From assembly GCF_028736925.1 (NCBI RefSeq), contig NZ_JAQZAT010000011.1, positions 1 to 64,000 of the forward strand: a stretch of DNA of 64,000 nt. The letters run 5' to 3'. The DNA is from Flavivirga sp. 57AJ16 (GTDB taxonomy: Bacteria > Bacteroidota > Bacteroidia > Flavobacteriales > Flavobacteriaceae). The notes under the pieces are model-generated. The model made no database searches. It was given only the letters and a program-made list of their open reading frames with translations, and was not told the DNA's origin. The position numbers were made by a program, and so were the translations under genes. This document shows, in pieces, positions 9,200-19,600 of the stretch (position 1 is the first letter of the stretch; every line of letters starts with the position of its first letter).

Positions 9200-12100
9200 T
9201 TAAAATTTTACATTTAAACCTAATGTGACTGATTTTCCTTGAGGGACACTTCTAAGTCCCGCATTTGAACCAACTCCTTGATGGTATTCTGGGTCAATGC
9301 CATAATCATTTTTTGTCCATAATAATATATTAGAGACCTGACCTCTTAATGTAATCTGATCTATGCCACTATTTTTAAATATATCAGAAGGCAAATTATA
9401 AATAAGATTAATATCTCTTATTTTAATAAAAGAACCACTTATTACATTGTTACTCCCATATATATAATAGTTGTTGTTTCTTGCACCAGAAGTTTCTACA
9501 TCTACATGTCTAGGTATATCTGTGAATGCCTCGTCTCCAGATTGTTGCCATCTATTTAAAAAATCTGAATGAATGTTACCAGAAATAAAACTGTTACCAG
9601 TACCAATTCTAGTTCCTGAATAAAATTGATTTACATCACGTCTTAATACATGACCTAAATTAAAAATAGTATTCACGTTTAAAGAAAGATTTTTGTAGGT
9701 AAAAGTATTGCCCAAACCTCCAGTCCATTTAGGCTGTGATGTTCCCATATATTTTATATCTTCTATCTCAGTAATGTTTGGGTCTGTAGAAACTGTACCA
9801 TCTGCTAATCTTACTTGTGGATCACCATTAGCATCAAGCCCTGCATAATCATAAGCGAATACAGCGTAAGCAGAATAACCCGTAACATACATATTATTTA
9901 CAAGATCGTTACCTGAAGTAGGTGGAAATAATAGCTTAAGATCTGTAATAGTGTTTTTATTATAAGCGCCATTTAGTGAAGAGCTCCAAGAAAAATCTTT
10001 AGACTCTATATTTTTAGTATTTAAACTTAATTCAATACCATTGTTTTCAAGATCTCCTAAATTTCCGGTTACTGTATTATAACCTGTAAATCCATTTGTT
10101 GGAATTGCTCCCAAAAGATCAGTAGTCTTCCTATTATAGTAATCTATAGCTCCATAAATTCGTCCAAATAACCAAAAATCAATACCGAAATTTGTGGTAG
10201 CAGTACTCTCCCAACTAAGTTTTCTATTACCAGGTGTAGTAATAAGTAGCCCTGTTCTTCCTGGAAAAAAGTTACTGGTTGTTGCAGCTAATATATCAAA
10301 TGAAGCAGCAGAACCAGGGTTTGGTGAATTTCCTGAAATACCATACGTAGCTCTTAAAGATAAGTTATTTAACCAATCGTTTTGTATAAAATTTTCTTTT
10401 CCAACATCCCATTTTGCTCCAACACTCCATGCTGGTTTATTTTGGGCAGATTTATCTAAACCGAATAAATTACTTTGGTCATTTCTAAAACTTCCACTAA
10501 TTGAATATTTTTGATTAAAAGTATATGCCGCATTTGCATAATAAGAAGTAAACCTGGTAGTTGTTTCGCTACTTCCAACTTCTCTTTCACTCACAAGGGT
10601 ACCAAGATTACTCAAGTTCCCATATCCAGGATAATTTGCGAAAAGGTTAGGTTTAATAACATTACCCAATACACTACTCCCTAATGGCGTGTTTGCATAG
10701 CTAGAGTAGTCTATATCAGCATACGTTTGAAGTCTGTCATCAAAACCTCTTACGCGACTTCTTCTAGAATAAGAAAATTGTTCTCTTGCCTCTTGACCCG
10801 CAATTACATTTACCTGATGCATTCTATCATTCCAATTTTTTGAATATGATAATTGGTTTCGTATGGTCCATGTTTCACCATTTACACTATTTGTTTCTTT
10901 AATACCTCCTGTAATCGGAACTACAAATTGTGGCGTAGCTCCTGGAGAACTAACAACGGCATATTCTAAAGCTTCAAGTCTTGCACGTATTGTGGAATGA
11001 TCTTCAAAGTTCTCTGTATCAACAGAATTTGTACTATAGCCATATCTACCTACAAATGATAAACCATCAAAAATATCTACATCAAGTCCTAAAATATTTC
11101 TAAAGTTTTTGGTTTTATTTTTACTGTATTCGTAATCAACCTCATTTAGTGGCGTATAACCTAAATCAAGCCCACTTTGATTTTCAAAATCTGCTCTTAC
11201 ATCATCATTAAGTTCTGTCATATGAGACATTTCTATATTATTACCATTTGCATCTCTAAAAAGCTGATATGGTATATAACGACTATCTATACCGATATTA
11301 TTTGGACTATAAGTGTCTTGATAAGTAATATCTGTTATTAAATCTACTTTTACTCTTTTACCTAATTCAAAGTTTTGTCTTAAGTTTAATTTATACCTGT
11401 TATTTTTCTCTCCAGGTCTATTACTTTGGGTGTTTGTGTAATTTCCTGAACCATAAAAAGAGTATGCCTTTTTACCTGCTGATACAGAAAGTGTATGTGT
11501 ATTAAGTATAGATGGGCGGTACCATAATTTTTCTATTTGACTTCTATTGTCTATAGATGCTAAACTATCTAACTTTCTTCTTGCAGTTGCATTGTTAATT
11601 ACACCACGATCTTGATCATATAAAATTCTTTCATGAGGTGGTATTCCATTTCCAGTAGTGCCAAAAGAAGTAACACTGTTATAAGTATTGCGTACCGGGT
11701 CAAAAATATCTTCAGCAATTTGAATAAAATCTTTACTATTAAGTACATCAAAATAACTCATATCGGGAGTACCTTGCATAGTAAGAAAAGTGTCATACTG
11801 TATTTGAACCTCTCCAGAAGTATTTCCTTTTTTTGTATTAATAACAATTACTCCATTGGCTGCTCTAGCACCCCATATAGAAGCTGCAGTAGCATCTCTT
11901 AAAACAGTAATATCTTCTATATCTTGAGGGTTAATATTTATAATTCCAGATCGTGGAAGTCCAAATTGATTCGTTCCTACATCTTCTATTGGAATCCCAT
12001 CCACAACAAACAAAGGCGTACTAGAAAGACTTACACTAGATAATCCTCTAATCAATATTGGATCTAAAGCTTGTCCGGGACTATTATCTAAAGAAAGTCC

Positions 12101-12862
12101 AGGAACGAGTCCCTCTAAACGCTGCGTAATATCCATACTATTTGTACGGTTTTGAATTACACCCATATTCGGTTTAGAAAATGAGCCTGTACTTCTTTCT
12201 TTTGAGATGGTTTGATACCCTGTAGATACTAATTCTACAGCTTCTAATTCCGAAAAATTTTCTTCTAAAGTTACATTAATACTTTTTTGGTCTTCTACTA
12301 AAACTTCTTGGATTTTAAATCCTAAAGATGAAAACACTAAAATATTATATGAAGAAGATACCGTAATTGCATAATTACCTTCAATATCTGTAGCGACACC
12401 TTTGTTTGTCCCTTTTATTAATACTGTAACACCTGGAATTCCCAAACCGTTTTTATCTATTACTTTACCAGTAATATCAATTTGCTGTAGGTTGTTTTTG
12501 TTTTTAATGAGGATGGTGTTGTCCAAGGTTAGTACAACACTTAGGTCTTTGTTGGCAATACTCAACTGTAACAGCCTACCTGCACTAATGGTCCCTTTTT
12601 TTAATTCTACATTTGGAAAGTCTTCAAAGATGCTTTTTTGATAGATAAATTTGTAGTCTGTTTGATCCATTATAAGGTAAAACACTTCATCAACTGTTAA
12701 GGTTTTATCTTTGTCTATTTTTATTTTAATGTTTTGTGACAATACGTCGCTAGGCACTAAGCTAAATACAGACATACAAAAACAAAAAATAAATGTTTTT
12801 ACCATAAGCATTAATAAACGTTTTCCTGAGGGGAAATACGTGTTCGTTGATTTAATTTTCAT
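9200..12862 (-). CDS. SusC/RagA TonB-linked outer-membrane transporter with STN signalling domain
   Basis: The protein has 1220 residues. Order: long signal region (1-43), secretin/TonB short N-terminal (STN) domain (about 45-120), carboxypeptidase-regulatory-like domain (about 130-215), plug with the conserved SSTPLFVVDG and WGARAANGVIVI stretches (about 220-345), then a 22-strand barrel ending in an aromatic-rich strand and terminal F. The STN domain is the part that contacts a FecR anti-sigma factor, and the fecR and ECF genes lie directly upstream, so substrate occupancy likely controls this locus. It forms a pair with the SusD gene. Confidence 0.95.
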   Translation of the reverse strand: MKIKSTNTYFPSGKRLLMLMVKTFIFCFCMSVFSLVPSDVLSQNIKIKIDKDKTLTVDEVFYLIMDQTDYKFIYQKSIFEDFPNVELKKGTISAGRLLQLSIANKDLSVVLTLDNTILIKNKNNLQQIDITGKVIDKNGLGIPGVTVLIKGTNKGVATDIEGNYAITVSSSYNILVFSSLGFKIQEVLVEDQKSINVTLEENFSELEAVELVSTGYQTISKERSTGSFSKPNMGVIQNRTNSMDITQRLEGLVPGLSLDNSPGQALDPILIRGLSSVSLSSTPLFVVDGIPIEDVGTNQFGLPRSGIININPQDIEDITVLRDATAASIWGARAANGVIVINTKKGNTSGEVQIQYDTFLTMQGTPDMSYFDVLNSKDFIQIAEDIFDPVRNTYNSVTSFGTTGNGIPPHERILYDQDRGVINNATARRKLDSLASIDNRSQIEKLWYRPSILNTHTLSVSAGKKAYSFYGSGNYTNTQSNRPGEKNNRYKLNLRQNFELGKRVKVDLITDITYQDTYSPNNIGIDSRYIPYQLFRDANGNNIEMSHMTELNDDVRADFENQSGLDLGYTPLNEVDYEYSKNKTKNFRNILGLDVDIFDGLSFVGRYGYSTNSVDTENFEDHSTIRARLEALEYAVVSSPGATPQFVVPITGGIKETNSVNGETWTIRNQLSYSKNWNDRMHQVNVIAGQEAREQFSYSRRSRVRGFDDRLQTYADIDYSSYANTPLGSSVLGNVIKPNLFANYPGYGNLSNLGTLVSEREVGSSETTTRFTSYYANAAYTFNQKYSISGSFRNDQSNLFGLDKSAQNKPAWSVGAKWDVGKENFIQNDWLNNLSLRATYGISGNSPNPGSAASFDILAATTSNFFPGRTGLLITTPGNRKLSWESTATTNFGIDFWLFGRIYGAIDYYNRKTTDLLGAIPTNGFTGYNTVTGNLGDLENNGIELSLNTKNIESKDFSWSSSLNGAYNKNTITDLKLLFPPTSGNDLVNNMYVTGYSAYAVFAYDYAGLDANGDPQVRLADGTVSTDPNITEIEDIKYMGTSQPKWTGGLGNTFTYKNLSLNVNTIFNLGHVLRRDVNQFYSGTRIGTGNSFISGNIHSDFLNRWQQSGDEAFTDIPRHVDVETSGARNNNYYIYGSNNVISGSFIKIRDINLIYNLPSDIFKNSGIDQITLRGQVSNILLWTKNDYGIDPEYHQGVGSNAGLRSVPQGKSVTLGLNVKF

Positions 12863-13188
12863 AAATTTACATTGTTAGTTAGTTAAACTTTTTAATTGAT
12901 TAGCATTTACATAAGGGGGATTTTATAGTCTTGTACTTTGCCGGTCGAAACTAATGTCCTCCTTAATTTTTTCTATATCTCCTGAAGCTTTTTAGCTGAG
13001 AGAAGCTTCATTTTTAGTTATTTATTTTCATACGCGTTTTGGTTTTAAATTAGTTTTTTTTAGTTGGGCCACTTCCCTTTTAAAAGTTTCCTTTCGTGGC
13101 TTATTCTTATGTTATTTTCCCTAAAACTTTGTTTTCTATCACTTAGCTCTGCATTTTTTCACCTTATACCCTTGTATTTTCTATCTCC
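12863..13188. other. 326-bp intergenic region between fecR-like and susC-like genes, with hairpin
   Basis: This is the probable ECF-dependent promoter region of the SusC operon. A perfect 8-bp stem TGAAGCTT (12983-12990) / AAGCTTCA (13003-13010) with a 12-base loop lies between the FecR stop and the SusC start. I see no open frame or repeat here, and cannot fix the promoter by eye because the ECF consensus is unknown. Confidence 0.45.
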
Positions 13189-14331
13189 CTACTTTATAAT
13201 AATCGTTTTCCCATCTATCATATAGGTACTTATAAAACTTGAGTTCCTTACGGCATCCATTAGGTCTACTATGTTTTGATCCTTGTTTAAAACCCCTACA
13301 AAAATGAAATCTTTCATGTTTTTATCTTCAAAAACAACATTTACATCATACCAACGTGAAATAACCTTCATAATATCACCAAGCGGTTTTCCTCTAAAAC
13401 TAAAAATACCTTGCCTCCATAATGTTTCAGTAGTGGCATTAACTGTTTGCACCAATAAACCATCATCTTTTGTGTTTAATATTGCTTGTTGATTTGGTAT
13501 TAAAATTTGATTTTGATTTACGGTATTAATAGTAATTTTTCCCTCTACCAAGGTGGTATAAATATAGGATTCGTCTTTATATGCCTTAATGTTAAACTCG
13601 GTACCTAATACTTTAATTTCTTGATTATTATTGTACACTTTAAAATCTGAACCTTTATATTCTGCACTTGATACCACATCAAAATAGGCCTCACCATATA
13701 CCAGTTCTACTTGACGGGTTTCTCCTTCGGTAAAACTAACAGGGTACTTTATTTGAGATTCAGAATTGAGCCATACTTGGGTACCATCGGCAATAGTAAT
13801 TTTGAATTGCCCGCCACGAGGAACAGTAAGCGTATTGTAAACGACTTGTTTATCTTGCTTTTCTCCTTCTCCATACACTATTTCTTTACCGTTACTGGTT
13901 GCATTAGGGATTTGATAGGCCCTATCTTTTTCCAGTGTTATGATTTCTCCTGTGTCTAAAGTTAAAATGGCTTTATCTGTTCCGTGCTCAATATTATTGT
14001 TTACGATGATTGGGGTCTTGCTTTGGGGAGTACTAAATAAATTATCCTTAAAAACATATCCTGTTACCAGAATACCAATTAGGCAAGCAGCAGCTGCGTA
14101 TTTAATTGTTCGACTAAAAAAAAGACCGCTCTTATCTTTTAATTTTGGCTTTACTTTAAGCCAACCTGTATTGGAATCAATCGATCTCAATTTAATATCC
14201 AAATTGTAATTCTCTCTAACAATCTGTTTAAAGACATCCTGATTCTTCGATTTTTGAAGCCACAAGATTAAGCTCTCTAATTCCTTGTTTGAAATATTAC
14301 CAATGAGATATTTAAGAATTATTTTTTTCAC
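13189..14331 (-). CDS. FecR family anti-sigma factor
   Basis: The protein has 380 residues, with a cytoplasmic N-terminal part (1-80), one membrane helix (about 83-105, YAAAACLIGILVTGYVF) and a periplasmic FecR domain (VPRGGQFKITIADGTQVWLNSES ... EAYFDV). The C-terminal STN-like module ends near GKTIIIK. It receives the signal from the STN domain of the downstream SusC-like protein and releases the sigma factor encoded divergently at 14455. The two genes are separated by 123 bp. Confidence 0.93.
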   Translation of the reverse strand: MKKIILKYLIGNISNKELESLILWLQKSKNQDVFKQIVRENYNLDIKLRSIDSNTGWLKVKPKLKDKSGLFFSRTIKYAAAACLIGILVTGYVFKDNLFSTPQSKTPIIVNNNIEHGTDKAILTLDTGEIITLEKDRAYQIPNATSNGKEIVYGEGEKQDKQVVYNTLTVPRGGQFKITIADGTQVWLNSESQIKYPVSFTEGETRQVELVYGEAYFDVVSSAEYKGSDFKVYNNNQEIKVLGTEFNIKAYKDESYIYTTLVEGKITINTVNQNQILIPNQQAILNTKDDGLLVQTVNATTETLWRQGIFSFRGKPLGDIMKVISRWYDVNVVFEDKNMKDFIFVGVLNKDQNIVDLMDAVRNSSFISTYMIDGKTIIIK

Positions 14332-14454
14332 AATTAAACATTTATTTTTCTGTGTTCTCTTATGTGACGATTTTTTTTTAAAAACCCCTAAACAATTAAT
14401 TATTTTTTTGTAAACTTTACCACAAATAACAGTTTTAACATTATATATACATAT

Positions 14455-15027
14455 ATGGGGACTCTTGGGATTTGGGAACGTATAAAAAAAGGCGACAGAA
14501 CTGCCTTACAGCAACTCTTCGACCAATATTATCACCCATTATGTATCTACCTTCTTCAATACACCAAAAAAATGGATGAAGCTGAAGATATTGTCCAGAA
14601 TATTTTTTTAAACTTATGGGAACGCCGAACGACTTTGAACATTAAACGGTCTTTAAAGTCTTATTTATACAGCTATGCCTATAATGAATTTATTGAAGCC
14701 ACTAGAAAAGACAAAAGGGACACCCTCCTTATTGATCGTCTAACCTATGAAGCGCTACAGCCAAAAATAGAACAGAGTTATCAACAAAAGGAAACTATCA
14801 TGGATAAACTCAGTAGTTCTATAGATAGTTTACCTCCACGTTGTAAGGAAATATTATTATTGAGTAAAATGGAAGGTTATGATTACAAGTCAATTGCCGA
14901 CAAATTGGAAATCTCTGTAAAAACAGTGGAAGCCCAAATGCAAATCGCTTTTAAACGGATACGAAAAGAATTTAAAAGGGATGGGGTTATTTTCTTTCTT
15001 ATACAGGACTATACTTTTACAAAGTAG
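14455..15027 (+). CDS. ECF RNA polymerase sigma factor (FecI-like)
   Basis: The 190-residue protein has a region 2 core (about residues 15-85: LFDQYYHPLCIYLLQYTKKMDEAEDIVQNIFLNLWE) and a region 4 helix-turn-helix (about 125-175: LPPRCKEILLLSKMEGYDYKSIADKLEISVKTVEAQM). It directs polymerase to the promoter of the adjacent SusC/SusD peptide locus when the FecR protein is triggered. It is transcribed divergently from fecR. The chosen start is the first ATG, and the protein has normal family length. Confidence 0.93.
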   Translation: MGTLGIWERIKKGDRTALQQLFDQYYHPLCIYLLQYTKKMDEAEDIVQNIFLNLWERRTTLNIKRSLKSYLYSYAYNEFIEATRKDKRDTLLIDRLTYEALQPKIEQSYQQKETIMDKLSSSIDSLPPRCKEILLLSKMEGYDYKSIADKLEISVKTVEAQMQIAFKRIRKEFKRDGVIFFLIQDYTFTK

Positions 15028-15233
15028 GCATCGTAAACCTACAATAGAATATTTAATAATGGTAATGGGCATTAAAAAATCCCATATTAACATTCTTAAA
15101 AATGTATTTGATATTAGGAAGCTCTCTTATCTACATCATAACCCAATTTCCCTATCTCTTGACCAAATAATATGGCTTCTATGATATTATTTTCCATACC
15201 AATACAACGAATTTAAATGATTAGCGCCTTCTA

Positions 15234-15396
15234 ATACCAATTATGAATTAAAATGAGCTACAGAAAACGATATTGCTTATTTGTTTTTGCCTGCTGCGAG
15301 TTATTTGCATAGCCTAAGTTATGGAAATGACGAGTAAAGTGATAAAACGAATTAATGAATGTGTTTGAATTGCGTATTTTAATTCATAATTGGTAT
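15234..15396. repeat. MITE-like family I, copy 1
   Basis: The 163-bp element has perfect 21-bp terminal inverted repeats beginning ATACCAATTATGAATTAAAA and is flanked by TA. A second copy lies at 40735-40897 in the opposite orientation, also 163 bp, with about nine differences by eye. The central GCATAGCCTAAGTTATG is nearly palindromic. It has no coding capacity. Matched length, intact ends and high identity support mobility by an absent transposase. Confidence 0.85.
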
Positions 15397-15504
15397 AAAT
15401 CCTTTAATGATTTATAGAGGGATTCCAACAAGTCAAAATGATTAGCGATTTTCAACACCGTATCTAATGTTGCGTTTTTTCCATTCTCAAATTTTTGAAT
15501 GGTA

Positions 15505-15661
15505 TAGCTAAGTCGATATAAAATGGCATAGAATATTTAGAAATAAAAAATTGAAGTTCAAGATAAAAAGCGCAGGCATAGCTTAGTTACGGCGAGTATT
15601 TTTAACGAAGATATTCGGTTTTTACTCTGAAGGTTCATGTTATTTTATATTGATTTAGCTA
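15505..15661. repeat. MITE-like family II, intact copy in the XRE gene
   Basis: The 157-bp element has imperfect terminal repeats: TAGCTAAGTCGATATAAAAT at the left, and the complement of TAGCTAAATCAATATAAAAT at the right. It is flanked by a TA target duplication, and the empty site can be rebuilt from the reading frame of the disrupted XRE gene. TA duplication is typical of Tc1/mariner/IS630-type MITEs. A partial copy lies at 191-278. Confidence 0.85.
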
Positions 15662-15740
15662 TATATCGAGAGATCCCCAATGCTTCGGCAAGATCTTCTT
15701 GAGACATTACTTTGTCTTTTATGCTGCATATTTCTTTTTA
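15580..15740. repeat. 161-bp perfect direct repeat, copy A
   Basis: This stretch (half of the family II MITE plus the XRE N-terminal coding part) is identical base for base to 16455-16615. Copy A is followed by a different element end (TACCAAATAAAC), while copy B runs into the RND gene. The interval between the copies is filled by the nested element at 15826-16454 and its 85-bp left flank. Confidence 0.9.
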
Positions 15741-15825
15741 TACCAAATAAACTTCAAAATGATTGGTAATAAATTTGAATTATATTTTCTTTAGATGTGA
15801 TAAAAAACATATGCATAGCCTAGTT

Positions 15826-16454
15826 CAATGTCATTAAGTTAAGGTCGTAATGTCAGTCTGAGCCTTTCGTCTCCGCTCAAGACAGGCTAAAGTCGAAGAC
15901 CTATTGGAGTTCTAGTTTTTATTAGCATTTCGACTTTAGTTTATGCTGAGCGCCCGCCTGCCGGACCTACGGTGTACCCACATTTTTTTTCAATATAAAG
16001 AACAAAAGCTTATTTCCTTTTTTACTTACTTTTCTTTGCTCGTCCAAAGAAAAGTAACAAAAGAAAAGACGCCCTTTCGAGAGGGATTTCTTCTCATGCT
16101 GTCGCCAGAGAAGAACCGGGCACAAAACTTCGCGTCGCCCCATCGCCATAGCCAACGCCAATGCTCCTGTTCCTCGAAGCTTTTGTGCCCTATCCTTCCG
16201 AAAGGTCGGGGACAGCCCTATGGTATTTTTCCAACAGCTAGCAGAGAGACCTGAGCGCTCTATAAAAAGCGGTCTGCGAGACTGGTACGGCAAACCTATA
16301 CAGAAAGCAAGGGACATAGGGCGAGTTCTTTTTATCTGTGGCTGCGACAGAGGATCATGATTTGTGGGTACTCCGTAGCTGCTGGACGGGCAGGCAGACG
16401 AAGTACAATCAATGTGACAAATAAAGAACAAATTTCCTTAACTTAATGACATTG
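15826..16454. mobile_element. 629-bp element with 19-bp inverted ends (inner family IV), GC-richer core
   Basis: The ends are CAATGTCATTAAGTTAAGG (15826-15844) and its exact complement (16436-16454), shared with the 133-bp element at 24206-24338. The flanks AGCCTAGTT and AGCTTAGTT look like a 9-bp target duplication with one change. The core (about 15945-16400) is clearly richer in G+C than the surroundings and holds short overlapping open frames on both strands with no recognisable protein. They look like noncoding repeat sequence rather than genes. Confidence 0.7.
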
Positions 16455-16615
16455 AGCTTAGTTACGGCGAGTATTTTTAACGAAGATATTCGGTTTTTAC
16501 TCTGAAGGTTCATGTTATTTTATATTGATTTAGCTATATATCGAGAGATCCCCAATGCTTCGGCAAGATCTTCTTGAGACATTACTTTGTCTTTTATGCT
16601 GCATATTTCTTTTTA
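16455..16615. repeat. 161-bp perfect direct repeat, copy B
   Basis: Identical to 15580-15740. Its right end (16594-16615) contains the last codons and stop of the RND transporter gene. Copy B is therefore probably the original position, with copy A produced by duplication or recombination during element insertion. Confidence 0.9.
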
Positions 16616-19600
16616 AACAGTACTTTGTAAACAACCGGTATGAAAATGAGTAATATTATGGTAGCAAAAAGCAACCCGAATATTACACTTATTGCCATAG
16701 GTGACCAGAGTTCGCCACCACCAGTCCACAATGGAATCATACCGCAAGATGTGGTAAGGGTAGTAAGCAAAATTGGGCTAAATCTATCATTTGCCGCTTT
16801 TTTAATGCCCTCTTCGAATGGTTTGCCAGAGGCTAATTCTGAATCCATTTTGTCTATTAATACAATGGCATCGTTTATAATAATTCCCGCTAATGAGATG
16901 ATACCCAAAAATGCAGTGAAGCTAAAAAATGAATCCGTTACCAAAAGCCCAGATGATACACCAATAGCAGCCAGTGGAATAGTTGAAAGAATTATTATTA
17001 CCTTACGAAATGAATTAAACTGTAATACAAGAAGTAATATAATAATGATAAACGAAAGCGGTAATTTTTCAGCTACTGCTCCCATGGCATCATTTCCACT
17101 CTCTGCGTCACCTCCCAACTCAAAGGTATAACCAGGTTTCCATGTTTTGCTTTGTTCCTTTAGCCAAGGCTCCAGTTCTTTAATTATCTCAGAAGAAACC
17201 ACATTTTCGCTTATTTGAGACTCTATGTTTATGGAACGTTTTAAATCTCTCCTCAAAATCTTTGCAAATACCCATTCTAAAGAAATATCCGCAACTTGTG
17301 TAAGAGGTACACTTTGCCCAGTTATTTGAGAATAAACACCCAAAGTCTCTAACATGTCATAGGTTATGGTATCCTTATTATTATTCTGTAAAACTATGGG
17401 AATGTTGTCTTCATTTTCTCTATATTCTCCCACACTATAACCAGAAAGTGCCGTATTTAGTGATAGCGCAACATCTTGGTTTGTTAGTCCTGCTCTGCCC
17501 AATTTACCTTCGTCAACGTCAATGAATACTTTTTTGATTTTTGGGCCCCAATTGTCACTGACATTTTTTGTACCCTTGGTTTGTGTAAGCTTCTTTTTTA
17601 TTTGATCGGATATCAGGAATAACTCTTCTGGGTCATCACCAAAAACACGTACTTCAATGGGTACATCTGAAGCACCTGCACCTGTAAGCCTTTTTATCTT
17701 TACATTCGCATTAAGCAGATTATCTTTGGCAAACTTATCCAGCTTATTTATAACTATTTGATTCGCATCACCAGAATTGGTGTTTATTAGCATATACGCA
17801 TAAGATGAGTTGGGTTGGTCTTGTGAATATCCCAAATCATAAGATTTTGGTCCCCTACCAATATAAGAGGACCAGCTTTCAACACCTAGTTTGGCATTGT
17901 TTTTAACAAATAAGCTGTCTTTTATATATGTTTCGATTTTTGCTATTTGCGCATCTGTTTCTTCGATTTTTGTCCCAAGAGGTAGCTCTAATTCTAAAGT
18001 TACGAGTTGACGGTCACTAGGTGGCATAAAGATTCCGGGGACTTTTGTAAAGCCATAGATTGCAAATACAAATAGTATAGTTATACCAACCAATACCCTT
18101 ATTGGTTTGGCTAATGTTTTATTTAGAAATGTGTTATAGTAACCTCTTAAATTGTCAAAAATAGTCTTGTGTTCGGATTCACGTTTTTTTACTTTAAGCA
18201 AAACACTTCCTAAAAGCGGTATTATAGTGAAGGCTATAAACCAAGATGTCAAAAGGGTTATGGTAATTACCTTAAATATATTACCCATTATTTCGCCCAT
18301 AACCGACTGTGCCAAATAAAAAGACATGAAAGCAGCGCAAGTGGTAAGTGATGAAATAAGCAAGGGCACCATAAACTCTTTACACGAGTTTACCGCTGCC
18401 TCAAATTTTGTTTGTCCTTCTTCTAATTTTTCTATAAGGGATTCGGTCATTACGATTCCATTATCGACCAAAAGACCTAATGCCATAATCAATGATGCCA
18501 AGGTTACTTGATTTAACCCTACATTGAACAAGCTCATTATCCAAAATGCCATAATGATGGTACACGGTATAATACTGGCAATTACGATTCCTGCTCTCCA
18601 GCCCAACACCAAAAGCACTACTAAAAGCACTATAACAACACTTTGTACAAGATTTACGACGAAGGTTGATGTTTTTTGCTGTACATCAATATCCTGAGAA
18701 GCTATTCTCAAGGCATGTAATCCAAGAGGCAACTCTTTATTAAATTCCACCAATACCCTATCAATGTCCTTACCTAGATTTATAATGTTTGAATTTTCCT
18801 TAAGCGATATATACAGGGCTAATGATTCTTCTCCATTTACCCGTACCATAGTTTTTCTAGGAGATTGATATGCTCTTTTTACGGTTGCAATTTCTCCTAG
18901 TGATACCAATTCATTGTTTCGAACAGGTACCAATAGGTTTTTTAAAGCTTCTACCGATTCGAAACTTCCTGATGTCTCGACAGTAATTTGCTCTTTGCCC
19001 ATAGTTATTTCACCTGAGGGAATAATAATATTACTTTGCGAAATAGTACGTTCAATTTTACTGGCAGAGACCCCCAATTTGGTTAGTGTAGCATCTTCAT
19101 AATCTATGAAAACCCGTTCTTCCGTTTCACCACCTATAACAACTTTGGCCGCATCATCTAATGCAATAAGCCTATTTCTTAATTTATCTGCTTGTTTTTG
19201 GATTTCAGAATAGTCAAAATTATCAGCTTGGATTGCTACAAAAATCCCATAAACTTCACCTATATCTTCATCGTTCAGATTTGGCCCATAGATTCCTCTG
19301 GGCAGATCATTTTGAATGTTCTCTATTTTTCTTCTGGATAAATCCCATATATCTTGAATTTCGTTTTCATCTACATGACCCAGTAATTTAATTTTTATTA
19401 TAGATAGCCCTGTTCTGTTTGTACTTTCAATGGTTTCTACCTCAGGTATTTCCTGAAGCGCTTTTTCAATTTTATCTGTTACCAAAGCCTCCACACGTTC
19501 TGGGGTAGCTCCAGGAAATTGAGTAACGATGGATGCTGTACGCACTGTAAATGGTGGCATACTATCCCTTGATAGGTTTTGATATTCTACTAACCCCAGT

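Larger units (their letters stand above)
15397..15740 (-). pseudogene. XRE-family helix-turn-helix regulator, disrupted by a MITE
   Basis: Read on the minus strand, bases 15740-15662 encode MSQEDLAEALGISRY, the first half of an XRE helix-turn-helix. Bases 15504-15397 encode TIQKFENGKNATLDTVLKI followed by ANHFDLLESLYKSL, the second half. Removing the 157-bp element at 15505-15661 and one TA rejoins the frame exactly at SRY-TIQ. The tail then runs into the family I element. It was a small regulator (roughly 60 residues) immediately downstream of the RND transporter gene. Confidence 0.8.

Noticed and set aside
15943-16431. Overlapping open frames of 103 (plus) and 154 (minus) codons in the GC-richer core of the nested element
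   Set aside because: Both strands are open over the same bases, the translations are low-complexity and unlike any protein I know, and they lie inside a repeat element with inverted ends.
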